From Bradyrhizobium sp. AZCC 1721 (lineage in GTDB: Bacteria; Pseudomonadota; Alphaproteobacteria; Rhizobiales; Xanthobacteraceae): 64,000 bases of DNA. This document shows positions 17,748-25,800 of this stretch, piece by piece. Made by a program: the position numbers and the translations under genes. The notes under the pieces were generated by a model. The model saw only the letters and a list, made by a program, of their open reading frames with translations, ran no database searches and was not told the DNA's origin. The DNA lies in assembly GCF_036924715.1 (NCBI RefSeq), contig NZ_JAZHSB010000001.1, forward strand, positions 3,897,001-3,961,000, written 5' to 3'. Each line of letters opens with the position of its first letter. Within the stretch, counting starts at the first letter, position 1.

Positions 17748-18023
17748 GCGCGCCTGCCTTTCGCAAAAGTGCCGGCGCCGGCGCTGCCCGCAGAGCAGCA
17801 TGCGCCCCCTCCGCCGCAATAGCCATCGCTTTCTTGCCGCGCGGCGAATGGAGGCAGTTCCTTGTCGCTTCCTGCGCGCTCTTGCCGCGGCCGGCGCGAA
17901 GCGTTTTGGCGTTCGCTATGGCTGGAACATCAGCGTAGGGTCAGCCATCACCGCATTTCCCACGGCATCCACCGGTGACTGAGGGCCGCGCGCGCTCCCG
18001 CCACAAAGCGGAGGAGCATCCCC

Positions 18024-18122
18024 TTGCGGCAGCTTCGCCTGGCCGAGTGGATCGTACCGCCCGTCATCATCCCGCTGCTGCTTGCGATCGTGGTGATCGC
18101 GGTGGCCGTCCTCCATGCCTAA
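18024..18122 (+). CDS. Small membrane protein, 32 aa, TTG start
   Basis: A perfect GGAGGAG lies seven bases before the TTG. The peptide is one long hydrophobic helix (IVPPVIIPLLLAIVVIAVAV) after a short amphipathic N-terminus (RQLRLAEW). Its end overlaps the start of the next small frame. The SD strength is the main support. Confidence 0.55.
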   Translation: MRQLRLAEWIVPPVIIPLLLAIVVIAVAVLHA

Positions 18123-18264
18123 ACTGAAATACCGGGTCAGTGGCAACCATGAAGGGGCCCGCGAAAATCTCGGCCGCATCACGGCGCCGGCCGCGCTGAA
18201 GAAGGCCAGGCAGTTCGTGCAAGAAGTCTACATCGACGTGAGCGCCCTCAGCCTCTCTTGTTAA
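18115..18264 (+). CDS. Small hypothetical protein, 49 aa
   Basis: Starts at an ATG inside the end of the small membrane protein and ends just before a TetR-type operator. The peptide is basic and soluble (LKYRVSGNHEGARENL ... KKARQFVQEVYIDVS). Overlap with the preceding frame suggests coupled translation. No family recognised. Confidence 0.35.
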   Translation: MPKLKYRVSGNHEGARENLGRITAPAALKKARQFVQEVYIDVSALSLSC

Positions 18265-18287
18265 ACAAAACGATACCGTATAGTTTT
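18258..18287 (+). promoter_or_regulatory. Promoter with TetR-type operator 1
   Basis: An ATAC-C-GTAT core flanked symmetrically by AAAAC and GTTTT makes a 21-bp dyad at 18267-18287, broken only at the centre and one base pair. It overlaps a likely -10 (TATAGT, 18279-18284), with a possible -35 TTGTTA at 18258-18263. The same dyad recurs at 20696-20716. It lies 75 bp before the patatin-like gene, and a TetR gene sits between the two sites. Confidence 0.75.
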
Positions 18288-18361
18288 ATGAGCGAGGCAC
18301 GAAACGCCGCTAGCGATGAGGCCGGCGGCGGCAAGTGCGTGTGTACAGTGACTGACGGCGA

Positions 18362-19540
18362 ATGCCCTCCCCCTCTTTCCTGACTGGATCAATCCTCTTC
18401 AACAGTCGGCCCCGGTGGCCCGCCTCACGCCTGCTCAGGTCAGCCGTCTTGCTGTGCAGCCTCGCGGCTGCCGCCTGCACGTCGGTGCCGCGGACGCCCT
18501 ACAGCGCTGCCGATGCCTCTAGCGCCCGCGTGCTCGATATCGACGGCCTGCGGCGCTACACCGACGAACCCGTTACAAAATTCCGCTTCGAGAAAGACCA
18601 GTTCTCCTCAACCAAGACCTATCTCGCGCTCTCCGGCGGCGGCGCCGATGGCGCCTACGGCGTGGGCGTGTTGAACGGCTGGGCCGCAGCCGGCACCCGC
18701 CCGACCTTCTCGGTCGTCTCAGGCGTAAGCACCGGCGGCCTGATTGCGCCTTTTGCGTTTCTCGGATCCCAATACGACGACACGCTGCGGGAGGTCTACA
18801 CCAGCGGCATAGCAGAGAGCTTGCTCGCTGATCCTAGCATCATTCGCGTGCTCTTCGGCTCCGGCCTGTTCGGCAATAAGCGACTGCGCGAGCTGGTGGC
18901 CCGCTATGTCGGGCCGGAGATCCTGGCCGCCGTTGCGCGCGAAAATGCCAAGGGCCGAAAACTCCTGGTGGTGACGACCGATCTCGACACCCAACGTACG
19001 GTCGTTTGGGACATGGGGAAAATCGCAGCCGTCGGTTCGCCCGAGGCGCTGCGCCTGTTTCGCGACGTGATGGCGGCCTCCGCCAGCATTCCCCTGGTCT
19101 TCCCGCCGATCCTGATCGAAGCCGAGGGCCAGGGCCGGCGCTTTGAGGAGATGCATGTCGACGGCGGCGTGACCGCTCCTGTCCTGACGCTGCCGGATGC
19201 CCTGCTCTTCCAGGGACGTCTGCCCGGAAACAGCCGGATGAACATCTACATCCTCGTCAACAAGAAGCTCGAACGAACTTTTGAGCTCGTGTCCAACAGC
19301 ACGATCGACGTCGCCTCGCGCAGCCTGTCGTCGATCACCCAGTCCCAGACGCGCTCGGTCATCTTCTCGACCTACGATTTCGCCAAGCGCAATCGGTGGG
19401 GCTTCCATTTGTCCTATATTGAGCGCGACTATCCCGCCGCGCCCTCGGAGGGATTCGACACCGCCTATATGCGCGCCCTCTATCAGTACGGCTATGAGAA
19501 GGCTGCATTGGGCCGCGCCTGGACCTCGGCGCTTCCGTGA
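18362..19540 (+). CDS. Patatin-like phospholipase, predicted lipoprotein
   Basis: 392 aa. A signal peptide ends in a lipobox (LAAAAC), with Cys39 as the likely lipidated residue. The patatin domain starts near residue 86: oxyanion motif GGGADGAYG (92-100), nucleophile Ser123 in GVSTGG, and catalytic Asp in HVDGG near 268. It should be a membrane-anchored lipid hydrolase facing the periplasm. There is no good ribosome site at the chosen ATG. Operator 1 lies just upstream, so control by the TetR protein downstream is likely. Confidence 0.87.
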   Translation: MPSPSFLTGSILFNSRPRWPASRLLRSAVLLCSLAAAACTSVPRTPYSAADASSARVLDIDGLRRYTDEPVTKFRFEKDQFSSTKTYLALSGGGADGAYGVGVLNGWAAAGTRPTFSVVSGVSTGGLIAPFAFLGSQYDDTLREVYTSGIAESLLADPSIIRVLFGSGLFGNKRLRELVARYVGPEILAAVARENAKGRKLLVVTTDLDTQRTVVWDMGKIAAVGSPEALRLFRDVMAASASIPLVFPPILIEAEGQGRRFEEMHVDGGVTAPVLTLPDALLFQGRLPGNSRMNIYILVNKKLERTFELVSNSTIDVASRSLSSITQSQTRSVIFSTYDFAKRNRWGFHLSYIERDYPAAPSEGFDTAYMRALYQYGYEKAALGRAWTSALP

Positions 19541-19846
19541 GCCGCTTTAGGAGCGGAACGGCGACCTGCCGGGACCGTTGACGATATGCGATGGCATGGG
19601 CGAGCACCGCATGACATTTCATCCTCCGTGTCCCGGACGCGACGCGGCACCATCAGCGCGTTCACGCGTGTCTTCGACGCACTATGGTGACGCGGCGCAG
19701 AGCCGGGACCCATATCAACATAGTGGGCCCCGGATCAGCAGCGCAACACGCCGCCAAGACGCGGCGCGCTGCGCAGCATCCGGGGAACGGAGAGCGGTTT
19801 CGGCCAGATTCGCGATGACGCCCCTGCTACTGCGCGTTATAGAGCA
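19541..19846. repeat. Intergenic repeat-rich region
   Basis: No gene seen. The region carries short palindromic pieces typical of scattered repeats in these genomes: GTCCCGGACGCG near 19638, GCCGGGACCCATAT, then AGTGGGCCCCGG, and GACGCGGCGCGCTGCGCAGCATCCGGGG. It lies between the patatin-like gene and the TetR gene and may end transcription of the former. Confidence 0.5.
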
Positions 19847-20635
19847 ATGACTGATATCACGATCGCGCAGGAATCGATGGGGATGGGATTGACTGCGACC
19901 AAGGCCAGACCGGCAAGACGAGACGTCCCGAAGTCGCGCGGCGGCCGGCCGACGAAGAGCGCCGCTATCGAGCGCGATCAGCGGCTGATCGAAGTCGCCA
20001 CCCGTCTTTTCTTGGACCGGGGCTATGATGCGACCTCGGTCGATGCGGTCGCGGAAGCAGCCCGGGTCAGCAAGCCCACCGTCTATTCGCGCTACGGCGA
20101 CAAGCGCGGACTGTTTGCGGAGGTGTTGAGGCGCGAAATTGACCGTTGGCTTGCGCCGCTTGCCGAGGCGGCGGAGGGGCAGCTCACGCGTTCCTCGGAC
20201 ATTTCGGTCGAGCAGCGCCTGATAGAAGTCGGGCGCGAGATGCTGACGTTCACCTGCGGGCCCGATGCCGTTGCGTTCAGCCGCATGATGACGGCGCAGG
20301 CCATCAACTTTCCCGACATTGCCAAACTTGGCAAGGAAGAGGGCTGGTTGAAGGCGGTTTCCACGACCGCGCGCTTCTTTGATCATTTGGTCGCACAGGG
20401 CGCCATGGACGTCGAGGATACCGGCATCGCGGCAGAGGTCTTTCTCGACGTGGTCGTCGGTCACACCCACCGCATGGCAACGTTCGGAACGCCGCTGGAG
20501 ATGAAGTCTGCCGAAAAACGCATGCGCTTGGCGATCAGGCTGTTCCTGGCCGGTGCGCTTGGGCCAGCGAGCCGCGTTCAGTCCGTTCCCAAAGGAACCG
20601 TTAAGGGAACCGTTCGGCGACGTCCCTCCCGCTGA
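19847..20635 (+). CDS. TetR-family transcriptional regulator
   Basis: 262 aa. The DNA-binding domain lies at about 45-92 (RLFLDRGYDATSVDAVAEAA then VSKPTVYSRYGDKRGLF), and the C-terminal ligand domain (FSRMMTAQAINFPDIAKLG) resembles the AefR-like branch. The N-terminal 30 residues are variable and the start could be a later ATG. Two near-identical 21-bp palindromes, upstream of the patatin-like gene and upstream of the PepSY gene, are natural targets, which makes this a local repressor of both flanking genes. No operator is seen before its own start. Confidence 0.87.
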   Translation: MTDITIAQESMGMGLTATKARPARRDVPKSRGGRPTKSAAIERDQRLIEVATRLFLDRGYDATSVDAVAEAARVSKPTVYSRYGDKRGLFAEVLRREIDRWLAPLAEAAEGQLTRSSDISVEQRLIEVGREMLTFTCGPDAVAFSRMMTAQAINFPDIAKLGKEEGWLKAVSTTARFFDHLVAQGAMDVEDTGIAAEVFLDVVVGHTHRMATFGTPLEMKSAEKRMRLAIRLFLAGALGPASRVQSVPKGTVKGTVRRRPSR

Positions 20636-20684
20636 CAATTCCGTGAGAACGGCATTTCACGTGCGTTACCCCATGGCGGCATCG

Positions 20685-20716
20685 TTGACCAAAACAAAAC
20701 GATACGGTATGGTTTT
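20685..20716 (+). promoter_or_regulatory. Promoter with TetR-type operator 2
   Basis: A -35 TTGACC (20685-20690) and -10 TATGGT (20708-20713) are spaced by 17 bp. The 21-bp dyad at 20696-20716 (AAAAC, ATAC-G-GTAT, GTTTT arms) covers the spacer and -10, so a bound repressor would block RNA polymerase. The nine bases before the dyad and the GCGAG after it also match operator 1. Confidence 0.78.
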
Positions 20717-20909
20717 ATTATAAGCGAGTGCAGGCTTCCGCTTTCACTGGTCCCAGCGGGGGCTCGCACCGCTTCGATCGCCGCAAGCGGCGGTACCTTT
20801 GCGGCGTTCCGCGGCCGGCCCGAATACCTCCAAAGGGTCGGCCGCGCTTTCTTCGAGGCGATCCGGCCCAACGCCGGCAGAGACAGGCTCATCGATGGAG
20901 ACTGCAACG

Positions 20910-21515
20910 ATGCATGCGCCGAGATCCTGGAGACATTTGCTTGCAGCCATCCTGGTGGCGTTCATCCTGCCTGCCCCGGTCTATGCCGCCGCGCCGTCGA
21001 CCGGCGAGCCAGCCTCCCTCCGCAACGAGGGCGGCGATGGCGCCGCGTCCGACCAGCAGACGGTCAGCCGCGAGCTGGCGCTTTTCCGCGGGTCGGCGGT
21101 CTCGCTGAGCCAGGCGATGGCGATTGCCGAAGCCCTGCATGCCGGCGCGACGACCGCCGATGTCAGCTTCGACGGCGCGCCGGATTCACCGGTCTACCGC
21201 GTCAAGACCCTTCACAACGACCGCATCTGGCACCACGCCATCGACGCCACGACTGGCAAGATCGTCGGCGGCGAAGCCGCCCTGCCCCTGAAGGAGTTCG
21301 ATGCCGCGGACCGCAGCAACCTCGTTGCACTCAAGACGATCCGGCAGCGCCTGGCAGATGCCGTCCGCGTGGCCGAGCACGCGGCGTCGGGCAAGGCCAT
21401 CAGCGGCGGCCTGATCCGCGAACGCGGCCGGCTGAATTTCGCGATCGTCGTCATGAGTGGCAACGACCTGAAAGCGGTGATCCTCGAGCCTCCCGGCGCC
21501 GCAAGGCGGCGATGA
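20910..21515 (+). CDS. Exported PepSY-domain protein
   Basis: 201 aa. GGAG nine bases upstream selects the ATG at 20910. A signal peptide (HLLAAILVAFILPAPVYA) precedes a polar linker and two PepSY-like regions, about 65-115 (SLSQAMAIAEALHAG ... YRVKTLHNDRIWHHAIDATTGKIVGGE) and a weaker one after residue 140. PepSY domains are periplasmic and often inhibit or chaperone proteases. The gene sits about 190 bp after operator 2, so it is probably under the same TetR control as the patatin-like lipoprotein; the long leader is unexplained. Confidence 0.78.
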   Translation: MHAPRSWRHLLAAILVAFILPAPVYAAAPSTGEPASLRNEGGDGAASDQQTVSRELALFRGSAVSLSQAMAIAEALHAGATTADVSFDGAPDSPVYRVKTLHNDRIWHHAIDATTGKIVGGEAALPLKEFDAADRSNLVALKTIRQRLADAVRVAEHAASGKAISGGLIRERGRLNFAIVVMSGNDLKAVILEPPGAARRR

Positions 21516-21562
21516 TGCTGGCTCGTCTGCCCCCGTTGCAGCCCGGATGAGGCGAAAAGCCG

Positions 21563-21591
21563 TTGACGGCAGCGCCCGTCTGCCGCATAAG
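21563..21591 (+). promoter_or_regulatory. Promoter of the asd leader transcript
   Basis: TTGACG (21563-21568), a 17-bp spacer and CATAAG (21586-21591). Transcription would start at about 21598, within a base or two of the leader ATG, giving a leaderless peptide mRNA, as known for trpL in other rhizobia. Confidence 0.55.
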
Positions 21592-21599
21592 TCCGCGCC

Positions 21600-21671
21600 A
21601 TGACGATCTCGACCAAAGCGACCACGAAAACCAAAGCACCCTCCGGGGGCTCGGGAGCCGTGCGCGCGTAG
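21600..21671 (+). CDS. Candidate Thr/Lys-rich leader peptide (23 aa) for asd
   Basis: A 23-codon frame with Thr at codons 2, 5, 8, 9 and 11 and Lys at 6, 10 and 12, then a Gly/Ser-rich end and a TAG. That is five Thr and three Lys in the first twelve codons, matching two end products of the aspartate pathway that Asd feeds. The start lies at the predicted transcription start. The 3' part overlaps the sequence that can pair with the terminator arm below. Known leader peptides (thrL, trpL, ilv leaders) follow this design; that this one works so is inference. Confidence 0.5.
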   Translation: MTISTKATTKTKAPSGGSGAVRA

Positions 21672-21697
21672 TCGAACGATCGCATTATCTGAACCGA

Positions 21698-21729
21698 AGC
21701 CCCGCCTGAAAAGGACCGGGGCTTTTTTT
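21698..21729 (+). terminator. Attenuator terminator before asd
   Basis: AGCCCCG (21698-21704) pairs with CGGGGCT (21717-21723), extended inside by CCT/AGG, and is followed by seven T. A competing pairing is available: GGGGCTCGG at 21646-21654, inside the leader frame, can pair with CCGAAGCCCC at 21694-21703 and would break the terminator. A third hairpin (GGCTC/GAGCC, 21648-21659) would free the terminator. It could instead simply end the PepSY transcript. Confidence 0.7.
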
Positions 21730-21768
21730 GTTGCTCGCAGCATTGATGCTCAACCAGAGGATAGACCC

Positions 21769-22794
21769 GTGAGCCACGAACCCGTTGTAGCCATTGCCGG
21801 CGTGACCGGCGCGGTCGGCGCCGAATTCATCGCCACGATGGACAGACGCAACTTTCCCGTCCGCAAGCTCAAGGCGCTGGCGAGCGCCCGCTCGGCCGCC
21901 AAGACCATCGATTTCCGCGGCGAGAAGATCGTGATCGAAGAACTCACGGAAAAGTCGTTCGAGGGCGTCGACATTGCGTTGTTCTCGGCCGGTGCCGGCA
22001 CCTCCCGGAAGTTCTCGCCCGCGGCCGTCAAGGCCGGCGCGGTCGTGATCGACAATTCCTCTGCCTTCCGCATGGACCCGAACGTGCCGCTGGTGATTCC
22101 GGAGATCAACGCGGGCCGCATCCGCGAGCACAAGGGCATCATCGCCGTTCCGAACTGTTCGGCGATCACGGCGTTGGTGCCACTATGGCCGATCCACAAG
22201 GCCAACCGCATCAAGCGCGTCATCCTGTCGACCTATCAGGCGGCGAGCGGCGGTGGTGCCGCCGTGATGCAGGAGCTGGTGGAGTCGACCCGCGCTTATC
22301 TCGACGGCCGGCCGTTCGAACCCAAGGTGATCCAGCATCCCTACGCCTTCAACCTGTTCAGCCACAACACGGCAATCGATCCCGAAACCGGTTACAACGA
22401 CGAAGAAACCAAGGTCATCAAGGAGACCCGCAAGATCTTCGAGGACGACAAGATCGCCATCGGCGTCACCTGCGTCCGCGTGCCGGTGCTGCGCGCCCAT
22501 TGCGAAGCCATCACCTTCGAATGCGAAAAGCCGATCACCGAGGATGAAGTGCGCACGATCCTGTCGAAGGCGCCGGGCGTCAGAATCGTCGACGACCGGG
22601 CGAAGAACTATTTCCCGATGCCGATCGATGCCTCCGGCCAGGACGACGTTCTCGTCGGTCGCATCCGCCAGGATCTCAGCGATGCCTCAGGCCACTCGAT
22701 CTCGATGTTCGTGTCGGCCGATCAGCTCCTGAAGGGCGCAGCGCTCAATGCAATCCAGATCGCGGAATTGCTGCCGCAGCGCGCGATGGCGTGA
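21769..22794 (+). CDS. asd: Aspartate-semialdehyde dehydrogenase
   Basis: 341 aa from a GTG with AGAGGA upstream. It reduces aspartyl phosphate to aspartate semialdehyde for Lys, Thr, Met and diaminopimelate synthesis. Visible features: NADP loop GVTGAVG (11-17), catalytic Cys130 in AVPNCSAI, substrate-binding RVPVLRAHCE, and a dimer segment near the end (SMFVSADQLLKGAALNAIQ). It lies directly behind the candidate leader/attenuator and appears monocistronic. Confidence 0.95.
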   Translation: MSHEPVVAIAGVTGAVGAEFIATMDRRNFPVRKLKALASARSAAKTIDFRGEKIVIEELTEKSFEGVDIALFSAGAGTSRKFSPAAVKAGAVVIDNSSAFRMDPNVPLVIPEINAGRIREHKGIIAVPNCSAITALVPLWPIHKANRIKRVILSTYQAASGGGAAVMQELVESTRAYLDGRPFEPKVIQHPYAFNLFSHNTAIDPETGYNDEETKVIKETRKIFEDDKIAIGVTCVRVPVLRAHCEAITFECEKPITEDEVRTILSKAPGVRIVDDRAKNYFPMPIDASGQDDVLVGRIRQDLSDASGHSISMFVSADQLLKGAALNAIQIAELLPQRAMA

Positions 22795-22806
22795 AGTGAG
22801 CTCGCA

Positions 22807-22835
22807 GGGTGGGCAAAGCGGAAGCGTGCCCACCC
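22807..22835. repeat. Short inverted repeat after asd
   Basis: GGGTGGGC and GCCCACCC arms enclose AAAGCGGAAGCGT. This hairpin type recurs widely in Bradyrhizobium genomes; without a T-run it is only a possible terminator for asd. Confidence 0.6.
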
Positions 22836-22984
22836 ACCACTCAGACTGGCAATGCGACACGATGGCGGGCACGGCTCAAGTGCGCGAGCACCGCCCTTCC
22901 GTGCTCGCCCGCCCGCTACGCATAGCGCGTTGAAAGCAGCGCCGTCGGCTGTCATAAGCACGTCGTGACGTTGATCTGCGCCAA

Positions 22985-24148
22985 CTAAGTGTAGCTGATC
23001 TTCACTTTGCTCGCCGCTTGCTTAGCCTTGCGGCGGGCTTCGTCTGTAGATTTGCCGCGCGCAAGGGCCACGCCCATACGGCGATACTTGCGAGTTGCGG
23101 GTTTGCCGAATAAACGCACATCAATGTTTTTAACTTTCAGCGCGCTTTCAAGCCCGCTGATTTCAAACGACTCGCTTTCCCGATCGGCAAGAATCACCGC
23201 GGATGCAGAAGCACCGAGATACGTGATTTCGGGGATCGGTAAACCCAGGACCGCACGCAGGTGCAAATCGAATTCACTGAGATCCTGCGAGCAGAGCGTG
23301 ACCATTCCCGTATCATGCGGCCGCGGTGACAGTTCCGAAAAATAAACATCGCGGCCTGAAATAAAAAACTCCACACCGAAAATCCCCGCGCCACCGAGAG
23401 CGTCGGTCACTTTCTTCGCCATCTTCTGCGCGGCCACGAGTTGCGCTTTGCCGATCTTCGCCGGCATCCAAGACTCTTGGTAGTCGCCGCGCTCTTGGCG
23501 ATGGCCGATCGGATTTACAAATAGAGTCGGCCCGCGCTTTTGCTTGATAGTGAGAAGCGTGATCTCGAGATCGAATTTAATAAACTGCTCTACAATCACC
23601 TTGGCCTTATCACCACGCATACCTTCCACAGCGTAGTCCCAAGCCGTGCCGGCGTCCTCGGCGCGCTTCACCACCGTTTGCCCTTTGCCGGACGACGACA
23701 TCACCGGCTTCACCACATTCGGGTAGCCAATGTCTTCGCTCATGCGAATCAGTTCCTCGCGCGATTCCGCATACGCAAAGCGCGCGGTTCTGAGTTTCAG
23801 TTGATTGGCAGCAAGATCACGAATGGCGTCGCGGTTCATAGTGAGGTGTGCAGCCTTGGCCGATGGCGTGACTTGAATTCCTCGCTGCTCGAACTCAAGG
23901 AGCTTCTCGGTGCGAATAGCTTCGATTTCGGGAACGACAATGTCAGGTTTGTGCTCGGCGACTACGCGTTCAAGATCAGTGGCACTCAGCATATCGATCA
24001 CCTCAAAATGATCGGCCACTTGCATCGCGGGTGCTCCGACATAGCGATCGACCGCGATCACATTGAGGCCAAGGCGTTGGGCCGAAATCACGAATTCCTT
24101 ACCGAGTTCACCGGACCCGAGCAGCATCAGTTTGCGCGAATTTTTCAT
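22985..24148 (-). CDS. purT: Formate-dependent phosphoribosylglycinamide formyltransferase
   Basis: 387 aa with an ATP-grasp fold: N-terminal LLGSGELGKEFVISAQRLG, ATP-binding KPVMSSSGKGQTVV and IVEQFIKFDLEITLL, metal site FFISGRDVYFSELSPRPHDTG. It formylates GAR with formate and ATP in purine synthesis. GGGAGG stands three bases before the ATG at 24148; a TTG six codons upstream is possible. GC content and codon use are clearly lower than in the neighbours, and this composition runs on to about 24310, which suggests recent transfer. Confidence 0.92.
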   Translation of the reverse strand: MKNSRKLMLLGSGELGKEFVISAQRLGLNVIAVDRYVGAPAMQVADHFEVIDMLSATDLERVVAEHKPDIVVPEIEAIRTEKLLEFEQRGIQVTPSAKAAHLTMNRDAIRDLAANQLKLRTARFAYAESREELIRMSEDIGYPNVVKPVMSSSGKGQTVVKRAEDAGTAWDYAVEGMRGDKAKVIVEQFIKFDLEITLLTIKQKRGPTLFVNPIGHRQERGDYQESWMPAKIGKAQLVAAQKMAKKVTDALGGAGIFGVEFFISGRDVYFSELSPRPHDTGMVTLCSQDLSEFDLHLRAVLGLPIPEITYLGASASAVILADRESESFEISGLESALKVKNIDVRLFGKPATRKYRRMGVALARGKSTDEARRKAKQAASKVKISYT

Positions 24149-24318
24149 GGGCCTCCCTACTTCCAAATGTTATGATCCAAACATAGAGCTGCGTCTATTT
24201 CATAAAATCGGCGAAGATGGCGAGGAGAGCGCCGCCGTCCGCCGGTTTATTGTGCAAAACTCTTTGGACGAACTGGTTGAATTCTCGAACGTCATGGCCT
24301 TTGCCCACCCTACCGCAG

Positions 24319-25620
24319 CTACGCGCCTGTCACGCGCCAGATCACGTTGCCGACGTCGTCGGCCACCAGCAGCGAGCCGTCAGGCCCGAGCGTGACGCCG
24401 ACCGGTCGTCCGTAGGAGACTTTCTCGTCGGGGGCGAGAAAGCCCGTCAAAATATCCCGCGGCGGACCGGCGGGGCGGCCGTTCTCGAACGGCACGAAGA
24501 CGACGGCGTAGCCACTCAGCGTGCTGCGATTCCAGGAGCCGTGCTGACCGATCACCATGCCATCCGGAAAGCCCGGCAGCGTGCCTGATGGCATCCAGCA
24601 CAGGCCGAGCGACGCGGTGTGGCCGCCGAGTGCATAGTCGGGTTGAATCGCCTTCGCGACCATGACCGGGTCCTGCGGCACGCGGTCGTCCACCGTCTGT
24701 CCCCAGTAGCAATAGGGCCAGCCGTAGAAGCCGCCGCCGCGCACTGAAGTCAGATAGTCCGGCGGCGTCTCGTCGCCGAGGCCGTCGCGCTCGTTAACGA
24801 CCGTCCAGAGCACGCCCGTGTTGGGCTCCCAGGCGAGGCCCACGGGGTTTCGCAGGCCGCTGGCGAAGATACGGCTCGTACCGGCTGCAAGATCGAGCTC
24901 ATAGATCGCGGCGCGGCCCTCCTCCACTTCCATGCCCATCTCGGCGATGTTGCTGAGCGAGCCGACGCCGGCGTAGAGCTTTTTGCCATCCGCGCTCGGC
25001 AGCAGGCTCCGCGTCCAATGCCCGCCGGGCTTGAACGTCACGAGTTTTCGTCCCTCTGCGGTGATGCGGTCCGCGCCAGCCACATAGGGAAAGGCGACCA
25101 CGCCGTCGGTGTTGCCGACATAGAAGGTGTCGCCGACCAGCGCCATGCCGAACGGCTGGCTCAATCCCTCCATGAAAATCCCGCGCCCCTCCGCAACGCC
25201 GTCACCGTCGCGATCACGCAATAGCGTAATGCGGTCGGCGCTGACGCCGAGCGCCGCAGCGCGCCGCATCGTTGCCTGCATCGCATAATGGAACACGCTC
25301 CTAGGCGGTCCCGCGATCTGGGTGGCTTCTGCGATGAGCACGTCGCCATTGGGCAGCACGTTGATCCAGCGCGGATGGTCCAGGCCGGTCGCAAACGCGT
25401 TGACCCTGAGCCCGGGCGCCGCGGTCGGCGTCTCGCCGTCACTCCAGCCCTGCGCCGTCGGCATCTTGAGTGTCGGGATCGCGCCTTGTGGCTTCGCCGC
25501 CGGAATTGCCGGCGCGCTGCCCCAGGCCGCTTTGGGCGCGGATCCCTGTAGACGTCGCCACAGCAGCGCCGCGGCGCCGATCAGCGCGACCATTCGCGCG
25601 AAAATGCCGGAAAAGTTCAT
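24319..25620 (-). CDS. PQQ-type sugar dehydrogenase family protein
   Basis: 433 aa. An N-terminal hydrophobic segment (FARMVALIGAAALLW) serves as signal or anchor. The body is a six-bladed beta-propeller of the sorbosone/glucose dehydrogenase type: LDHPRWINVLPNGDVLIAEA, GLSQPFGMAL, LRNPVGLAWEP, VIGQHGSWNRS and GRPVGVTLGPDGSLLVADD. Such proteins oxidise sugars in the periplasm using PQQ. Substrate unknown; PQQ use is by family, not shown. Confidence 0.85.
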   Translation of the reverse strand: MNFSGIFARMVALIGAAALLWRRLQGSAPKAAWGSAPAIPAAKPQGAIPTLKMPTAQGWSDGETPTAAPGLRVNAFATGLDHPRWINVLPNGDVLIAEATQIAGPPRSVFHYAMQATMRRAAALGVSADRITLLRDRDGDGVAEGRGIFMEGLSQPFGMALVGDTFYVGNTDGVVAFPYVAGADRITAEGRKLVTFKPGGHWTRSLLPSADGKKLYAGVGSLSNIAEMGMEVEEGRAAIYELDLAAGTSRIFASGLRNPVGLAWEPNTGVLWTVVNERDGLGDETPPDYLTSVRGGGFYGWPYCYWGQTVDDRVPQDPVMVAKAIQPDYALGGHTASLGLCWMPSGTLPGFPDGMVIGQHGSWNRSTLSGYAVVFVPFENGRPAGPPRDILTGFLAPDEKVSYGRPVGVTLGPDGSLLVADDVGNVIWRVTGA

Positions 25621-25800
25621 GCAAAGCCCCTGTTGTTCCCGCGCACCGATGCGCCGAGAGACGGTAGTTATACGATCTTGGCGACATCCACCGAATCAAA
25701 GAGACAGGTGTTGGCGCTTTATTGTCAGAGCGCTTCCTCCCTGACCTTTGCCCGCCCAACTGGCGGGCCTCTTTTTCAAGCGAAGACGTCCGGCTTTGCC

